Origin: an uncultured Thiodictyon sp.
GTDB lineage: Bacteria > Pseudomonadota > Gammaproteobacteria > Chromatiales > Chromatiaceae
DNA: 62,370 nucleotides
Assembly (NCBI GenBank): GCA_903837595.1
Contig: CAILVI010000133.1
Coordinates: 1 to 62,370 of the forward strand
Direction of reading: 5' to 3'
Shown: positions 52,722 through 61,606 of the stretch, one piece after another
Layout: each line of letters opens with the position of its first letter
Position numbering within the stretch: position 1 is the first letter of the stretch
Position numbers and translations under genes: made by a program
The notes under the pieces: model-generated
Database searches by the model: none
What the model saw: the letters and a program-made list of their open reading frames with translations, nothing else
What the model was told of the DNA's origin: nothing

Positions 52722-53651
52722 TTACTCGGCGCCCGGCCGGTCCGCCAAGAGTCGTTGGAGCCGCTCGATCTCGGCCAAGGCTGCCGCTTCGCGTTGCAGC
52801 GCGGCGTCCTTTTCGGCGCGCTCGAGCTCCTCCCGCGCACGGGCCTGTTGCTCCGCCGCACGGGCCTGTTGCTCCGCCGCACGCGCCTGTTCTGCCGCCG
52901 CGCGCGCCTGTTCTTCCGCCACCTGTAACTCATCCAGATGACGTTGGATGCTGCGCTGCTGGCGCAGGTAATTCTGGCGCGACTGGTAGGCGTGATACTC
53001 GCGTTCTTTCTCGGAAAAGCCCTTCAGCGTACTCATGGCTTGTCGCATCTCCTCGGTTTGCATCCAGGTCGGCAGCTCGCTCTCATCGAGTCGCTCGCCC
53101 TCGGTGAAAAATCGCAGCCAGCGTTTGAGTTCGGTATCGACATCCTCGCCTACTCCTTGTTTGGCCGCGAACTTGCCCAGCTCCAAGAGCCAGATGCCCC
53201 CATGATCGATGAGACTGCGGCCCTGCTCATCGCGCATCCGCAAGTGATGGGCATACTCCGGCACCGCGGGTCTCAAGTCCTCACCGAGCAACCAGATCGA
53301 ATAGGTGGGCTTGAGCGCTCCATAGTCCTTGCCACTCTGGAGCTGTGCGCTATAGAGGTCCGCCCAACCGTAGAGGATACGCGCCGGCAGGTCGGGCAGG
53401 ACCAGCAACTGGATCTCGACCTGGTAGATCCGGCCCTGCCCGTCGCGCGCCTTCACATCGACGATGGACAGCTTGTCGTCGATAAACTCCCGCTCATTAA
53501 AGGGGTTCAGGATCTCCACCTCGACCACCGGCGCGGGCAGATCGGTGCCCAGCACGGCGTTCAGAAAGTGGATCAGCAGCCCACGGTTATCCTCGGTCCC
53601 GAGCAGGGCCTTGAAGACGCAGTCGATTTTTGGGTCGATGGGGTGGCGCAT
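52722..53651 (-). CDS. Rpn family recombination-promoting nuclease / putative transposase
   Basis: A 309-aa protein of the PD-(D/E)XK transposase-like (Rpn/PDDEXK) family. It begins MRHPIDPKIDCVFKALLGTE with the usual NRGLLIHFLNAVLG, then IVDVKARDGQGRIYQVEIQL, which carries the Asp and ExQ active-site residues. DNA cleavage promoting RecA-independent exchange is known for Rpn proteins. The C-terminal ~70 residues are an Ala/Glu/Gln/Arg-rich helix encoded by repeats. A palindromic repeat lies just upstream (53662-53752). Confidence 0.88.
   Translation of the reverse strand: MRHPIDPKIDCVFKALLGTEDNRGLLIHFLNAVLGTDLPAPVVEVEILNPFNEREFIDDKLSIVDVKARDGQGRIYQVEIQLLVLPDLPARILYGWADLYSAQLQSGKDYGALKPTYSIWLLGEDLRPAVPEYAHHLRMRDEQGRSLIDHGGIWLLELGKFAAKQGVGEDVDTELKRWLRFFTEGERLDESELPTWMQTEEMRQAMSTLKGFSEKEREYHAYQSRQNYLRQQRSIQRHLDELQVAEEQARAAAEQARAAEQQARAAEQQARAREELERAEKDAALQREAAALAEIERLQRLLADRPGAE
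52840..52923 (-). repeat. 21-bp tandem repeat inside the Rpn gene
   Basis: Four units of 21 bp (CGGGCCTGTTGCTCCGCCGC A and variants at 52840, 52861, 52882 and 52903) encode seven-residue blocks of the ARAAEQQ type on the minus strand. The length is a multiple of three, so copy number can change without breaking the frame. Confidence 0.8.
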
Positions 53652-53661
53652 GATAGTGGCT

Positions 53662-53752
53662 GTAGGTTGGGGTGAGCTTGGCGAACCCCAACAGGGTTTA
53701 GCTGTGGCCCACAATTCAAAGACGTTGGGGTTCGTTCCTCACCCCAACCTAC
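53662..53752. repeat. Palindromic repeat, GTAGGTTGGGGTGAGC family
   Basis: GTAGGTTGGGGTGAGCTTGG at the left and CCTCACCCCAACCTAC at the right are inverted. An inner pair (CGAACCCCAAC and GTTGGGGTTCG) makes it a nested hairpin. Elements of this type are interspersed in many gammaproteobacterial genomes, often near Rpn or IS genes. Confidence 0.75.
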
Positions 53753-53761
53753 GGGCCTCCC

Positions 53762-54013
53762 CTATTTCTTTACGCAACTGAGTAAGGGAGCTACGGTGTT
53801 GTCGGCAAGGTAACAGATTACTCCAGAGTCTTTGTCTTCGAGCCGATCAAATGAATAACCACCTGGGGTAGTAAGGTGCCCGGTAGACACAAAACCGCTT
53901 TGAGATGCGGCGTTAGCAGTAGGATATTTAATTAATGGCGCCATTGCGATGCCTGCGATTAAGCCAATGACGGCAGTGACGGATAGCGTTATCGATCGAT
54001 GCACGGCCTTCAT
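53762..54013 (-). CDS. Small secreted hypothetical protein
   Basis: An 83-aa protein with an N-terminal signal or anchor (ITLSVTAVIGLIAGIAMAPL) and a short C-terminal domain RLEDKDSGVICYLADNTVAP with two Cys that may pair. The gene is AT-richer than its surroundings. The DxxxxVxCY...LSC pattern resembles small periplasmic proteins of unknown role in other genomes. ATG at 54013 chosen after AGGTGACC; the longer frame adds an unlikely leader. Confidence 0.6.
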   Translation of the reverse strand: MKAVHRSITLSVTAVIGLIAGIAMAPLIKYPTANAASQSGFVSTGHLTTPGGYSFDRLEDKDSGVICYLADNTVAPLLSCVKK

Positions 54014-54366
54014 TTTGGTGACCTCAAGTTGAGATTGAATAACAATAAGCACTCGTAGCTTGCAAGTGGCACCTTAAAGATGAGTAGACGGAACCCTCTT
54101 TCTTCTCTGCGTCTCCGCGCCTCTGCGTGAGATTCTTCAACAGGTCTCACGCAGAGACGCAGAGGCGCAGAGGCGCAGAGGGGGACAGGGCCTACTAGCG
54201 GGAGTCACGCTTTGCGGTACTAGTCTAACCGCAAGGCCGCGGGGCGGACGTAAATTGCACGTAAAACCGCGCCCATCTGTTTTACCAACGCCTGCCTAGG
54301 CCCATCGCTGCCCCCTCACTAGACTCCTATCACAGATTCTAACAGCCTCACGAGGAGCACACGACC
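54014..54366. other. 353-bp intergenic region
   Basis: Contains the palindromic repeat at 54105-54181 and otherwise no gene. The promoter of the PspA-like operon should be in the last ~150 bp; no clear -10/-35 pair was recognised. Confidence 0.5.
54105..54181. repeat. Inverted repeat, CTCTGCGTCTC family
   Basis: CTCTGCGTCTCCGCGCCTCT then GCGTGAGA at left is opposed by TCTCACGCAGAGACGCAGAG then GCGCAGAG at right. The internal 9-bp unit GCAGAGGCG is tandemly repeated at the end. It is a common intergenic palindrome type. Confidence 0.75.
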
Positions 54367-54915
54367 ATGGCACTGATGACCCGTCTGGCGCGACTGGTAC
54401 GCGCCGATCTCAACGCAGTACTCGACCGACTGGAGGCACCCGAGTTGGTGCTGGCCCAGTCGGTGCGGGAGATGGAACAGGCGCTGGACCAGGGCCGCCA
54501 GGCCCTGACCCGGCTGGACCGTGAACTGGCGCGGCTGGCGCTGCGCGATGCCGCGCTGGCCGAAGAGGAAGCACGCACCGCAGAGGCCCTGGCGGAGGGG
54601 CTCACCGAGGGGCGCGAAGCACTGGCCCGACCGCTGGTGCGCCGCCGCCTGGAGACCGCCCGCAACCGTGCCCGGCTGGCGACCCGACGCGCCGAGCTGA
54701 CGCAAGAGCGCAGCCGCCTGGCGGCACGCAGCGAATCGCAAGCCGCGCGACTCGATGACCTGCGGGCCCGCGCCGCGCTCTGCACACCGGACCCGCAGTG
54801 CTCGACCGACGACGACCGCGGCCCTTTGGACCCGGCCTGGTCCGCGCCGGATACCGGCGTCTCGGACGCTGAGGTGGAACTGGAACTGCTGCGGCTGCGC
54901 CGCCGGGGGACCTGA
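54367..54915 (+). CDS. PspA/IM30-like coiled-coil protein
   Basis: A 182-aa protein beginning MALMTRLARLVRADLNAVLD RLE, the N-terminal amphipathic helix of the PspA/Vipp1 family, then long coiled coils (ELARLALRDAALAEEEARTA, RRLETARNRARLATRRAELT). It is shorter than PspA (about 220 aa) and its C-terminal part is acidic and different. It is likely peripheral on the inner membrane and involved in membrane protection. It is followed 2 bp later by a membrane protein gene, forming an operon. Confidence 0.8.
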   Translation: MALMTRLARLVRADLNAVLDRLEAPELVLAQSVREMEQALDQGRQALTRLDRELARLALRDAALAEEEARTAEALAEGLTEGREALARPLVRRRLETARNRARLATRRAELTQERSRLAARSESQAARLDDLRARAALCTPDPQCSTDDDRGPLDPAWSAPDTGVSDAEVELELLRLRRRGT

Positions 54916-54917
54916 TC

Positions 54918-55487
54918 ATGAACCGCCCGACCTTCCTGGAGGGTGCCCTGGTCGCGCTGGCCGCCGCCCTCGGAGCATCCGTACTCCACACCGGCTTGCG
55001 CCTGGCGCTCTGGCCTGGTCAGGCGCTGACACTGACCACTGCCACACTAGGGCTTGGCTACCTGCTCTATCTGGTGAGCCGCAGCGGTGAGCGCGCCGGG
55101 CGGGTGCTACTGGTGCTCGCCTGGGTGCCAGCGACCGGCACCGCGCTCGCCCTGGTCCCCGGCGTCTGGCCCCAAGTGCTGATGCAACTCGGTCTGGTCT
55201 GGGTGGCACGCGTCTGGTGCTTCCATGCCACCCCCGGCGCCGCCCTGTTGGACTTGGGCCTGATCCTGAGCGGAGCCGCCGCCGGGCTGTGGGCCGGCGT
55301 CCATAGCGGCAGTCTGTTCCTGGCGCTCTGGTGCCTGTTCCTGATCCAGGCCCTGTTCGCCGCCATCCCGGCCCGGCCCGGGCACCGCGCCGACCGCACC
55401 ACGACCCCGGGCGCCCCGCCGGACCCGTTCGATCTGGCCTGCCGGGCAGCCGAAGGGGCCTTGCGTCGCATCGAAGACCATCCGTGA
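54918..55487 (+). CDS. Integral membrane protein, PspA operon
   Basis: A 189-aa protein with about five hydrophobic helices and a short cytoplasmic C-terminus (DPFDLACRAAEGALRRIEDH). No family recognised. It sits between the PspA-like gene and the VWA protein gene, with spacings of 2 and 23 bp, so all three probably act together at the membrane. Confidence 0.7.
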   Translation: MNRPTFLEGALVALAAALGASVLHTGLRLALWPGQALTLTTATLGLGYLLYLVSRSGERAGRVLLVLAWVPATGTALALVPGVWPQVLMQLGLVWVARVWCFHATPGAALLDLGLILSGAAAGLWAGVHSGSLFLALWCLFLIQALFAAIPARPGHRADRTTTPGAPPDPFDLACRAAEGALRRIEDHP

Positions 55488-55510
55488 ATTCAAGCAAAGA
55501 GACACACTCC

Positions 55511-56734
55511 ATGAACACCAAACTCATCGGCCTCGGCCTGTTCGGACTCACCGCCGCGGCGGTGGCCTATTTCCCGCTTCTGAACGCCTCGGCACCGGCC
55601 CCACTGCCGGTCCAGACCGCGGGGCAGCCGATGGCGATCACCGTCCCCCAACCCCCGGCCGGTCAACGCCCGGTGGTGGAGGCAGTCTTCGTGCTGGATA
55701 CCACCGGGAGCATGGGCGGTCTGATCCAGACGGCCAAGGACAAGATCTGGTCGATCGCCTCAACACTGGCCGCCGCCCAGCCGGCGCCCATCATCCGCAT
55801 GGGCCTGGTCGCCTACCGCGACCGCGGGGACGACTATGTCACCCGGGTCGTCGACCTCTCCGGCGACCTGGACAAGGTCCAGGCCGAGCTCTTCCAACTC
55901 CAGGCGCAGGGCGGCGGTGACGGACCCGAGAGCGTCAACCAGGCGCTCCATGAGGCGATCACCCGCATCGGCTGGAGTCAGGACCCGGCGGCCTATCGCG
56001 TCGTCTTTCTGGTCGGCGACGCCCCGCCCCACATGGACTATGCCAACGACGTCCCCTACAGCCAGTCGCTGGCCGAGGCGGGCCGTCGTGGTATCCGCGT
56101 CAACGCCATCCAATGCGGCGGTCAAACCGACACCCGCAGCGAGTGGCAGCGCATCGCCCAACTCGGCAACGGCGCCTTCCTCCAGGTGGAGCAGGCGGGC
56201 GGCGCGGTCGCCATCAGCACCCCTTATGATGCCAAGCTGGCCAAGCTCTCCGCCGAACTGGACGACACGCGCCTCTTCTATGGGAGCGTGGATGAACGCG
56301 GCAAGCGTGAGGGCGAGGTCGCCAAGGCCAAGGTCGCCAAGGCCGCGGCGGCCCCCGCCGCGCTCGCCCGCCGCGCGGAGTTTGTCGCCTCACCGAGCGG
56401 CGCGGCCAGCCTCACGGCGGACCAGGAACTGGTGGACGCGGTACAGAATGGCCGGGTGGACTTGTCTAAGCTCCCGGCCGAGTCCTTGCCGGCCCCGCTG
56501 GCCAAGCTCACTGAACCCGAGCGGGCGCGGGTCGTCGCCGAGACCGCCGCCCGGCGCGAAACCCTGCGCAAGGAGGTCCAAGAGGTCTCCGCCCAGCGCG
56601 CGGGCTATCTCAAGGACAAGGTCGAGGCCACCGGCGGGGCCAAGGACTCGCTCGACCATCAGCTCTGGAGCACGGTGCGCAAGCAGGGGACGGACGCGGG
56701 CCTGAGCTATGGTGAGGCGGGGCCGAGCTACTGA
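55511..56734 (+). CDS. Exported von Willebrand factor A domain protein
   Basis: A 407-aa protein with an N-terminal signal or anchor (GLGLFGLTAAAVAYFPLL). The vWA domain spans ~55-260 with the MIDAS motif DTTGSMGG (D-x-T-x-S, the first Ser replaced by Thr) and the downstream VAYRDRGDDY and FLVGDAPPHMDY. The C-terminal ~130 residues are charged and helical. It probably binds a protein partner through Mg2+. It is third in the PspA-like operon. ATG at 55511 chosen; the upstream extension overlaps the membrane protein gene. Confidence 0.82.
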   Translation: MNTKLIGLGLFGLTAAAVAYFPLLNASAPAPLPVQTAGQPMAITVPQPPAGQRPVVEAVFVLDTTGSMGGLIQTAKDKIWSIASTLAAAQPAPIIRMGLVAYRDRGDDYVTRVVDLSGDLDKVQAELFQLQAQGGGDGPESVNQALHEAITRIGWSQDPAAYRVVFLVGDAPPHMDYANDVPYSQSLAEAGRRGIRVNAIQCGGQTDTRSEWQRIAQLGNGAFLQVEQAGGAVAISTPYDAKLAKLSAELDDTRLFYGSVDERGKREGEVAKAKVAKAAAAPAALARRAEFVASPSGAASLTADQELVDAVQNGRVDLSKLPAESLPAPLAKLTEPERARVVAETAARRETLRKEVQEVSAQRAGYLKDKVEATGGAKDSLDHQLWSTVRKQGTDAGLSYGEAGPSY

Positions 56735-56963
56735 GGCGAGCGGTTCGCACCACGGACCCTGCGCGATTTGGCTGCGTGCCCACAGGGTCCGATGGTGTAA
56801 AAATAGTGTAAATTAGCCCCCTGCCCGGGCAGTGCAGGTAGCGGACCGCAGCGCTGCCACCGGGAGCCCAAGACCCATGCACCAGCCGGGCCTGAGGCGG
56901 TCGCCCCAGGTCATCCGGCCGGGCGGCCACAGCGCCGGCCGTTAACCCATCGGAGCCACCCGA
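56735..56963. other. 229-bp spacer with AT-rich promoter-like patch
   Basis: Contains TGTAAAAATAGTGTAAATTA (about 56796-56815), the only AT-rich stretch here, with a GTGTAAA direct repeat. It is a likely promoter region for the diguanylate cyclase gene. Confidence 0.45.
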
Positions 56964-58229
56964 TTGCCGTCCATTACCCGCTATCTTGGTCGCTATCTGG
57001 TGCTCCTCTCGTTACTGGTGGTCGCCGGCGTCGGGCTTTCCTACTGGCGCAGCCTGAGCGCCGTCACCGCCCACAATGAGCAACTCGCCCGCGAGATGGG
57101 CCGGTCCTTTTTCAAGGAATTGCTGATTACCCGACGCTGGAACGCCAAACAGGGCGGGGTCTATGTCCCGATCACCGACGAATTACAGCCCAATCCCTAT
57201 CTGAAGGATCCGCAGCGCGATGTGACGACCACCGCCGGGGTGCGTCTGACCAAGGTCAATCCGGCGTTCATGACCCGCCTGCTGTCGGCGATGACCGAGC
57301 AAAGCGACGGGGTCCGCTTCCACATGACCAGTCTGAAACCGATCAATCCGACCAACGCCGCCGCCGACGACTGGGAACGCGAGGCACTCATGCGATTCGA
57401 GGCCGGCGCCACCGAGCAGGTCGGTTTGTTCACGGAGACGACCGGATCGGTCTTTCGCTTCATGGGCCGCCTGAACGTCGAGCAGGCCTGTCTTAAATGC
57501 CATGAGCAACAAGGCTATAAGGAGGGCGACGTGCGCGGTGGCATCCGCGTGTCCCTGCCCTGGGCACCCTTCCAAAAGACCCTGGACGCCACCTGGCGCG
57601 AATTGACCCTGTTGTATGGGGCGGCCTTAGCCGGGCTGTTGACCCTGCTGTGGGGCGGCGGTCTGGTGGTGCTGCGCACCGCGCGTGAGGTAGAAACGCT
57701 CAACCAACACATGAAGACGCTCAACGAGCGCCTGGAGGTCTCAGCGCTCACCGACTCGCTGACCGGGGTGCCCAACCGCCTGTATTTCGACCGGATGTTG
57801 GACACATCGATCGCCCAGGCACAGCGCTACGGGGAGGCACTGTCGCTGATCATGCTCGATCTGGACCATTTCAAGCAGGTCAACGATACCCATGGCCATG
57901 GCGTCGGCGATCAGGTGCTCCAGGACTTTACGCGGGTGGCGCAAAGGCAGTTGCGGGCACCCGATGTGCTGGCGCGCTGGGGTGGCGAGGAGTTTGTGGT
58001 TGCCGCCCCGCGCACCGACCTGGACTCGGCCCTGCGCCTGGCCGAGCGGTTACGGGCCGCGGTCGAGGCCCACGCCTTCCCGGTCATCGGCACCCTCACC
58101 GTCAGCCTGGGGATCGCCGAATACCGCAGCGACGATACCGCACTGACCCTGCTGGAGCGCGCCGACGCCGCCCTCTACCAGGCCAAGGCGCTCGGACGCA
58201 ACCGGGTCGCGGCGGCCGAGCGGGGTTAG
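56964..58229 (+). CDS. Membrane diguanylate cyclase with heme-binding CxxCH sensor domain
   Basis: A 421-aa protein: TM helix ~10-27, then a periplasmic domain of the DUF3365/Tll0287 type with C176-x2-C179-H180 (ACLKCHEQQGYKEGDVRGG), a c-type heme attachment motif. A second TM helix (~215-238), a short coiled coil and a GGDEF domain with intact GGEEF (340-344) and an RxxD inhibitory site (331-334) follow. It should make c-di-GMP in response to redox state or a gaseous ligand. It starts at a TTG preceded by CGGAG at good spacing. Confidence 0.88.
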   Translation: MPSITRYLGRYLVLLSLLVVAGVGLSYWRSLSAVTAHNEQLAREMGRSFFKELLITRRWNAKQGGVYVPITDELQPNPYLKDPQRDVTTTAGVRLTKVNPAFMTRLLSAMTEQSDGVRFHMTSLKPINPTNAAADDWEREALMRFEAGATEQVGLFTETTGSVFRFMGRLNVEQACLKCHEQQGYKEGDVRGGIRVSLPWAPFQKTLDATWRELTLLYGAALAGLLTLLWGGGLVVLRTAREVETLNQHMKTLNERLEVSALTDSLTGVPNRLYFDRMLDTSIAQAQRYGEALSLIMLDLDHFKQVNDTHGHGVGDQVLQDFTRVAQRQLRAPDVLARWGGEEFVVAAPRTDLDSALRLAERLRAAVEAHAFPVIGTLTVSLGIAEYRSDDTALTLLERADAALYQAKALGRNRVAAAERG

Positions 58230-58246
58230 CCCGAACTCGTCAGAAA

Positions 58247-59897
58247 TCAGGGATAGGTCCGGTCGAGCAGATCCGGATAGACCGACCGCCAGAAGCCGCA
58301 CCGGTGCGCCTGGTCCGCGTCAAACCAGGCGGACTTGTAAGGCTCCAGCCGCAAGACCGCGCCCGCGTCGGTAAAGGCCTTCCACTGTGGGGCGCCGACC
58401 GCCGACGGGGTTCCGCTCCGGGCAAAGCTGGTCCAATACGCCATCATCTGCGCGGCGAGCGCCTGCTGCGACGGCGTGAGCGGTGCGGCATCGCGTTTCA
58501 TGGTATTGGAGAAGCCCGGGAACTGGTAGGGCAGCTCGGATGAGTGCACAGCCCCCATCTTGATCCCTGGGTTGGCCACCACATCGGGCGGGTCGGGATC
58601 GGCGAACTCGTACTCAAAGACGTTGACATACTTAGCCGCAAGCTGCCCCGTGCGCAGATAGATGCAGTTTGTTGAGGGCGACCGCCGGATTGAAGTCGGA
58701 CTGAATGGACCCGAGCTGGGACGCCGCGGACAGGCTGTTATCCAGCGGATACTCAGCCGCCACCCGCTGCGTCTGGTCACCATAGGTCTGCGCCAGACGT
58801 ACGGCGAAATTGTCGCGGGTGGTCAATTGCCCGGCCAGCAGCGCATAGGCCACATAAAGGCGTTGCTCCTGTGTGTTGCCGCCCTGGATCATCGGCACCC
58901 GCACGAAGCGGCCGGTGGCCAGGGCCTCATCGCCTTGCAGTGGCTGTGAGCGGGTCCCGTAGACTGGCGCAAAGGCCAACAAGTCGCCGCCCGCCGCCGC
59001 GGTCCCGGCCGCGAGCAGGTCCGCGACCGGTGTCTTGCGCAGGCACGCCGCCGCGCCCTCACCGGTGCAGCCGACGATCTCCCCCACCCGCTTGCCAATG
59101 GACTGCGCCACCGTGTCGACGTGGCGCAGTCGGTGCGTGCAGCCGCCACTCTGGATAATCGCCTTGTGGAACAGCCCCGTCGTTTGCTCGGGCGCCAGCA
59201 GGTGCATGCACACGCCGGAGGCACCCGCGGATTCACCGGCGATGGTGACGTTATCCGGGTCGCCCCCGAAGGCCGCGATGTTGCGCTGCACCCAGCGCAA
59301 CGCGGCACGCTGGTCCAACAGGCCGTAGGCGCCATTGGTGTCGGGATCGAAGGACTCATGAGGCATCAGGCCGAACACCCCGAGACGATAGTTCATCGAC
59401 ACCACCACCGCGTCGCCCGTCTTGGCGAGTGTACTGAGGTCGTAGAGGCCGCTGGACCCACCGACGAACGCGCCGCCGTGAATCCACACGATGACCGGCC
59501 GCTTGCCTTCAGGGACCTGTCCGTCGGGCGCCGGCGACGTGACGTTGAGGTAAAGACAGTCCTCATCGGTGCTGGCTTCGGGAATCCCATAGCGCGCGGT
59601 CTGTGGACAAAGGCCGCGATAGCGTGTGGCGTCGAGCACACCGGGCCAGGCCGCGACCGGCTGCGGCGGCATCCAGCGTAGTGCGCCCACTGGGGGCGCC
59701 GCGAAAGGGATGCCCCTGTGCTCCCGCACCCCGCCGCCGACGATGCCGGCCACCGCGCCGCTGTCAGTCATCACCAGGGTCGGGGCCGCCGCGGCCGCAC
59801 CTGGGTCCTGCGCGTGAACACTCGCGATTCCAGTCAGTAACAAACAAGATGCCAGGGCCATTTGGGCCACTCGGCGCAAACTGGGTTGGTCGACCAT
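58247..59897 (-). pseudogene. Type-B carboxylesterase with frameshift
   Basis: Frame one (59897 to about 58665) encodes a signal peptide (MALASCLLLTGIASVHAQ), the oxyanion segment VIVWIHGGAFVGGSSG and the nucleophile in GESAGASG (Ser223). After DFNPAVALNKLHL the true continuation NCIYLRTGQLAAKYVNVFEY EF is in another frame (58247 up to about 58668). That part carries the family His in MGAVHSSELPYQFPGF and the C-terminal WKAF...CGFWRSVYP. The shift is near the CAACAAACTG run at 58660-58672. It is either a real mutation or a sequencing error; without the shift the enzyme would be a normal ~550-aa exported esterase. Confidence 0.85.
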
Positions 59898-59984
59898 ATC
59901 AGGACTCCCGGGGCATTGAGGGTGCCAGCGAGTTTACCCCCTGCGCGTCAGGCAATGACCCTGGACTATGAGCGATTGCATCGA

Positions 59985-60015
59985 CGCAGCCGCGGGTCTG
60001 AAACCCGTGGCTGCG
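59985..60015. other. GC hairpin between convergently placed gene ends
   Basis: A 13-bp stem with one G-T pair (CGCAGCCGCGGGT, 59985-59997, with 60003-60015) lies just after the histidine phosphatase stop. It has no T-run and is probably a repeat or RNA-stabilising hairpin. Confidence 0.5.
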
Positions 60016-60022
60016 AACTCCC

Positions 60023-60682
60023 TCATTCCGGTGGCTGCGTGAGTACCGAACCCAAGTGGTGTCGGTCACCCCAGACATCGACATGCCAGCCCTGGGCATC
60101 GCAGTGGAACCAGTTGAGCGCACAGTTGGGAATCGCGAAATCGCGCGGGGTCGTCAGCCCCCGCCCGGTGGCGCGCCGGTAGACGACGTCCAGCACGCCG
60201 CTGTGGCACACCACCGCGAGCGTCTGCCCGAGGTGATGGCGCGCCAGCCAGTCGATCCCCGCGGCCACCCGCTGCGCGAATGCACACAGGGATTCGCCGG
60301 TTTCGAAGTCATAGTCCGGATCGCGCGCCAGGTAGTGCGCATAGGCCGCCGGATAGTGCTCGGCGCCCTCGGGCGCGGTGAGGCCCTGGAAGATGCCGTA
60401 ATGGCGCTCGCGCAACTGCGGCAGCTGGCGTACTTCATGGCCTGCGCGCTGCGCCAGCACCTGCGCGGTCTCCCGCGCCCGCGCCAGATCGCTGCTATAG
60501 ATTGCGTGGAAGCATTGGTGCGCTGCGTTGCAGGCCATCGCCAGCACCCGCGCCTGCGCCTGCCCGGCTTCGTTGAGCGAGATATCGGTATGACCCTGGA
60601 TGCGCCCGTCGGCATTCCAATCGGTCTCACCGTGGCGGATGATGCACAGGCGCGTCTGGAGCGCATTGGAAATATGACGCAT
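60023..60682 (-). CDS. Histidine phosphatase family protein
   Basis: A 219-aa enzyme of the phosphoglycerate mutase-like branch. RLCIIRHGETDWNADGRIQG is the RHG catalytic motif, Arg and Glu lie in SSDLARARETA and ERHYGIFQG, and the second catalytic His is in TLAVVCHSGVLDVVYR. The SLNEAGQAQA segment is also typical. Its substrate may be a sugar phosphate or a nucleotide-loop phosphate; sequence does not decide. Single gene. Confidence 0.92.
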   Translation of the reverse strand: MRHISNALQTRLCIIRHGETDWNADGRIQGHTDISLNEAGQAQARVLAMACNAAHQCFHAIYSSDLARARETAQVLAQRAGHEVRQLPQLRERHYGIFQGLTAPEGAEHYPAAYAHYLARDPDYDFETGESLCAFAQRVAAGIDWLARHHLGQTLAVVCHSGVLDVVYRRATGRGLTTPRDFAIPNCALNWFHCDAQGWHVDVWGDRHHLGSVLTQPPE

Positions 60683-60742
60683 AGCGATGATCGGCCAGTT
60701 TCAGCGACACCGAGCGGGCCCGTGCCCGAATCATGGCGACAC

Positions 60743-61606
60743 CTAATCACCCGGATAGTCCCAGGTGACCCAGTGCCACTGACCGGCATCGTCCTGCTCG
60801 AAGACGAGAGAGACCTCGTATTCGCATTGGCGGCAGGGCCTGGGGTCAAGGATCTCGCGCCCCTCGCGTCCCCATTCGCTCGGCGGCAGCTTATGCCAGC
60901 GCACGCGCAGCGCCTTATCCAATTCGGCCCAGGCACCCTCCTCTCGCAGGCGCCGCCGCACGTCGTCAGCTGCACAGTCGACGCAACGCTCGTTACGCAG
61001 GTAGATCTTATCCGCGATCAGCGGCCGCAGCAGGCGGAAATTTTGAGTCCGCACCGCAGTCTTGAACTGATCGAGGAAGACAGCCCAATCACTCGTTGTG
61101 GGCGCCCCGCCGGTTCTCTTGGTGGCAGCGCTGCGCTCCGATAGAGCGCCGGCCGGAATCAATGAAAAAGGAAACCACGGGTCATCTCCTTCTGGACCAT
61201 TGCGCTCTTCGCCAGTGATGGCCCCGTTGCTCTGTAACCGGCCCCGCCACTGCTGACCGTCGTTGGAGGCCAGCACAAAGTGACCAGACCCGTCGACCCT
61301 GCCGCGTACCTCGCGCGTGCTGACCCAATGAGTCAACTGCGTGCGCACCTGAGCCTCGATCAGCTCACCGTTGCGTCTCATTTTAAGCTCGAAGGGATAG
61401 ATATCCGGCGGCGTGGCGCGATTTGCAATCGTCCCTTGCCACCGCGCGGCCCACGCGACATGACTGATAAACCACTCCCCCGTCAGTGGCACGGGTGAGA
61501 CGCTTTCTCTGGTTTGGACGGCCGGCGCCTCGTCGGGCGCAGCGAAGGCCATGGGTGTATAGCCTGTGATCACCAGAAACAATGCCGTTAGTGCCCGTTT
61601 TTTCAT
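60743..61606 (-). CDS. Secreted protein of unknown function coupled to DUF4062-like gene
   Basis: A 287-aa protein with a signal peptide (KKRALTALFLVITGYTPMAFA). Residues ~45-150 read as a beta domain (GEWFISHVAWAARWQGTIAN, ELKMRRNGELIEAQVRTQL). The C-terminal half has two CxxC pairs (RCVDCAADD and PCRQCEYEV), suggesting metal binding or disulfides. It overlaps the upstream DUF4062-like gene by 4 bp (ATGA), so they are co-translated although one is exported and the other cytoplasmic. No family recognised. Confidence 0.7.
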   Translation of the reverse strand: MKKRALTALFLVITGYTPMAFAAPDEAPAVQTRESVSPVPLTGEWFISHVAWAARWQGTIANRATPPDIYPFELKMRRNGELIEAQVRTQLTHWVSTREVRGRVDGSGHFVLASNDGQQWRGRLQSNGAITGEERNGPEGDDPWFPFSLIPAGALSERSAATKRTGGAPTTSDWAVFLDQFKTAVRTQNFRLLRPLIADKIYLRNERCVDCAADDVRRRLREEGAWAELDKALRVRWHKLPPSEWGREGREILDPRPCRQCEYEVSLVFEQDDAGQWHWVTWDYPGD

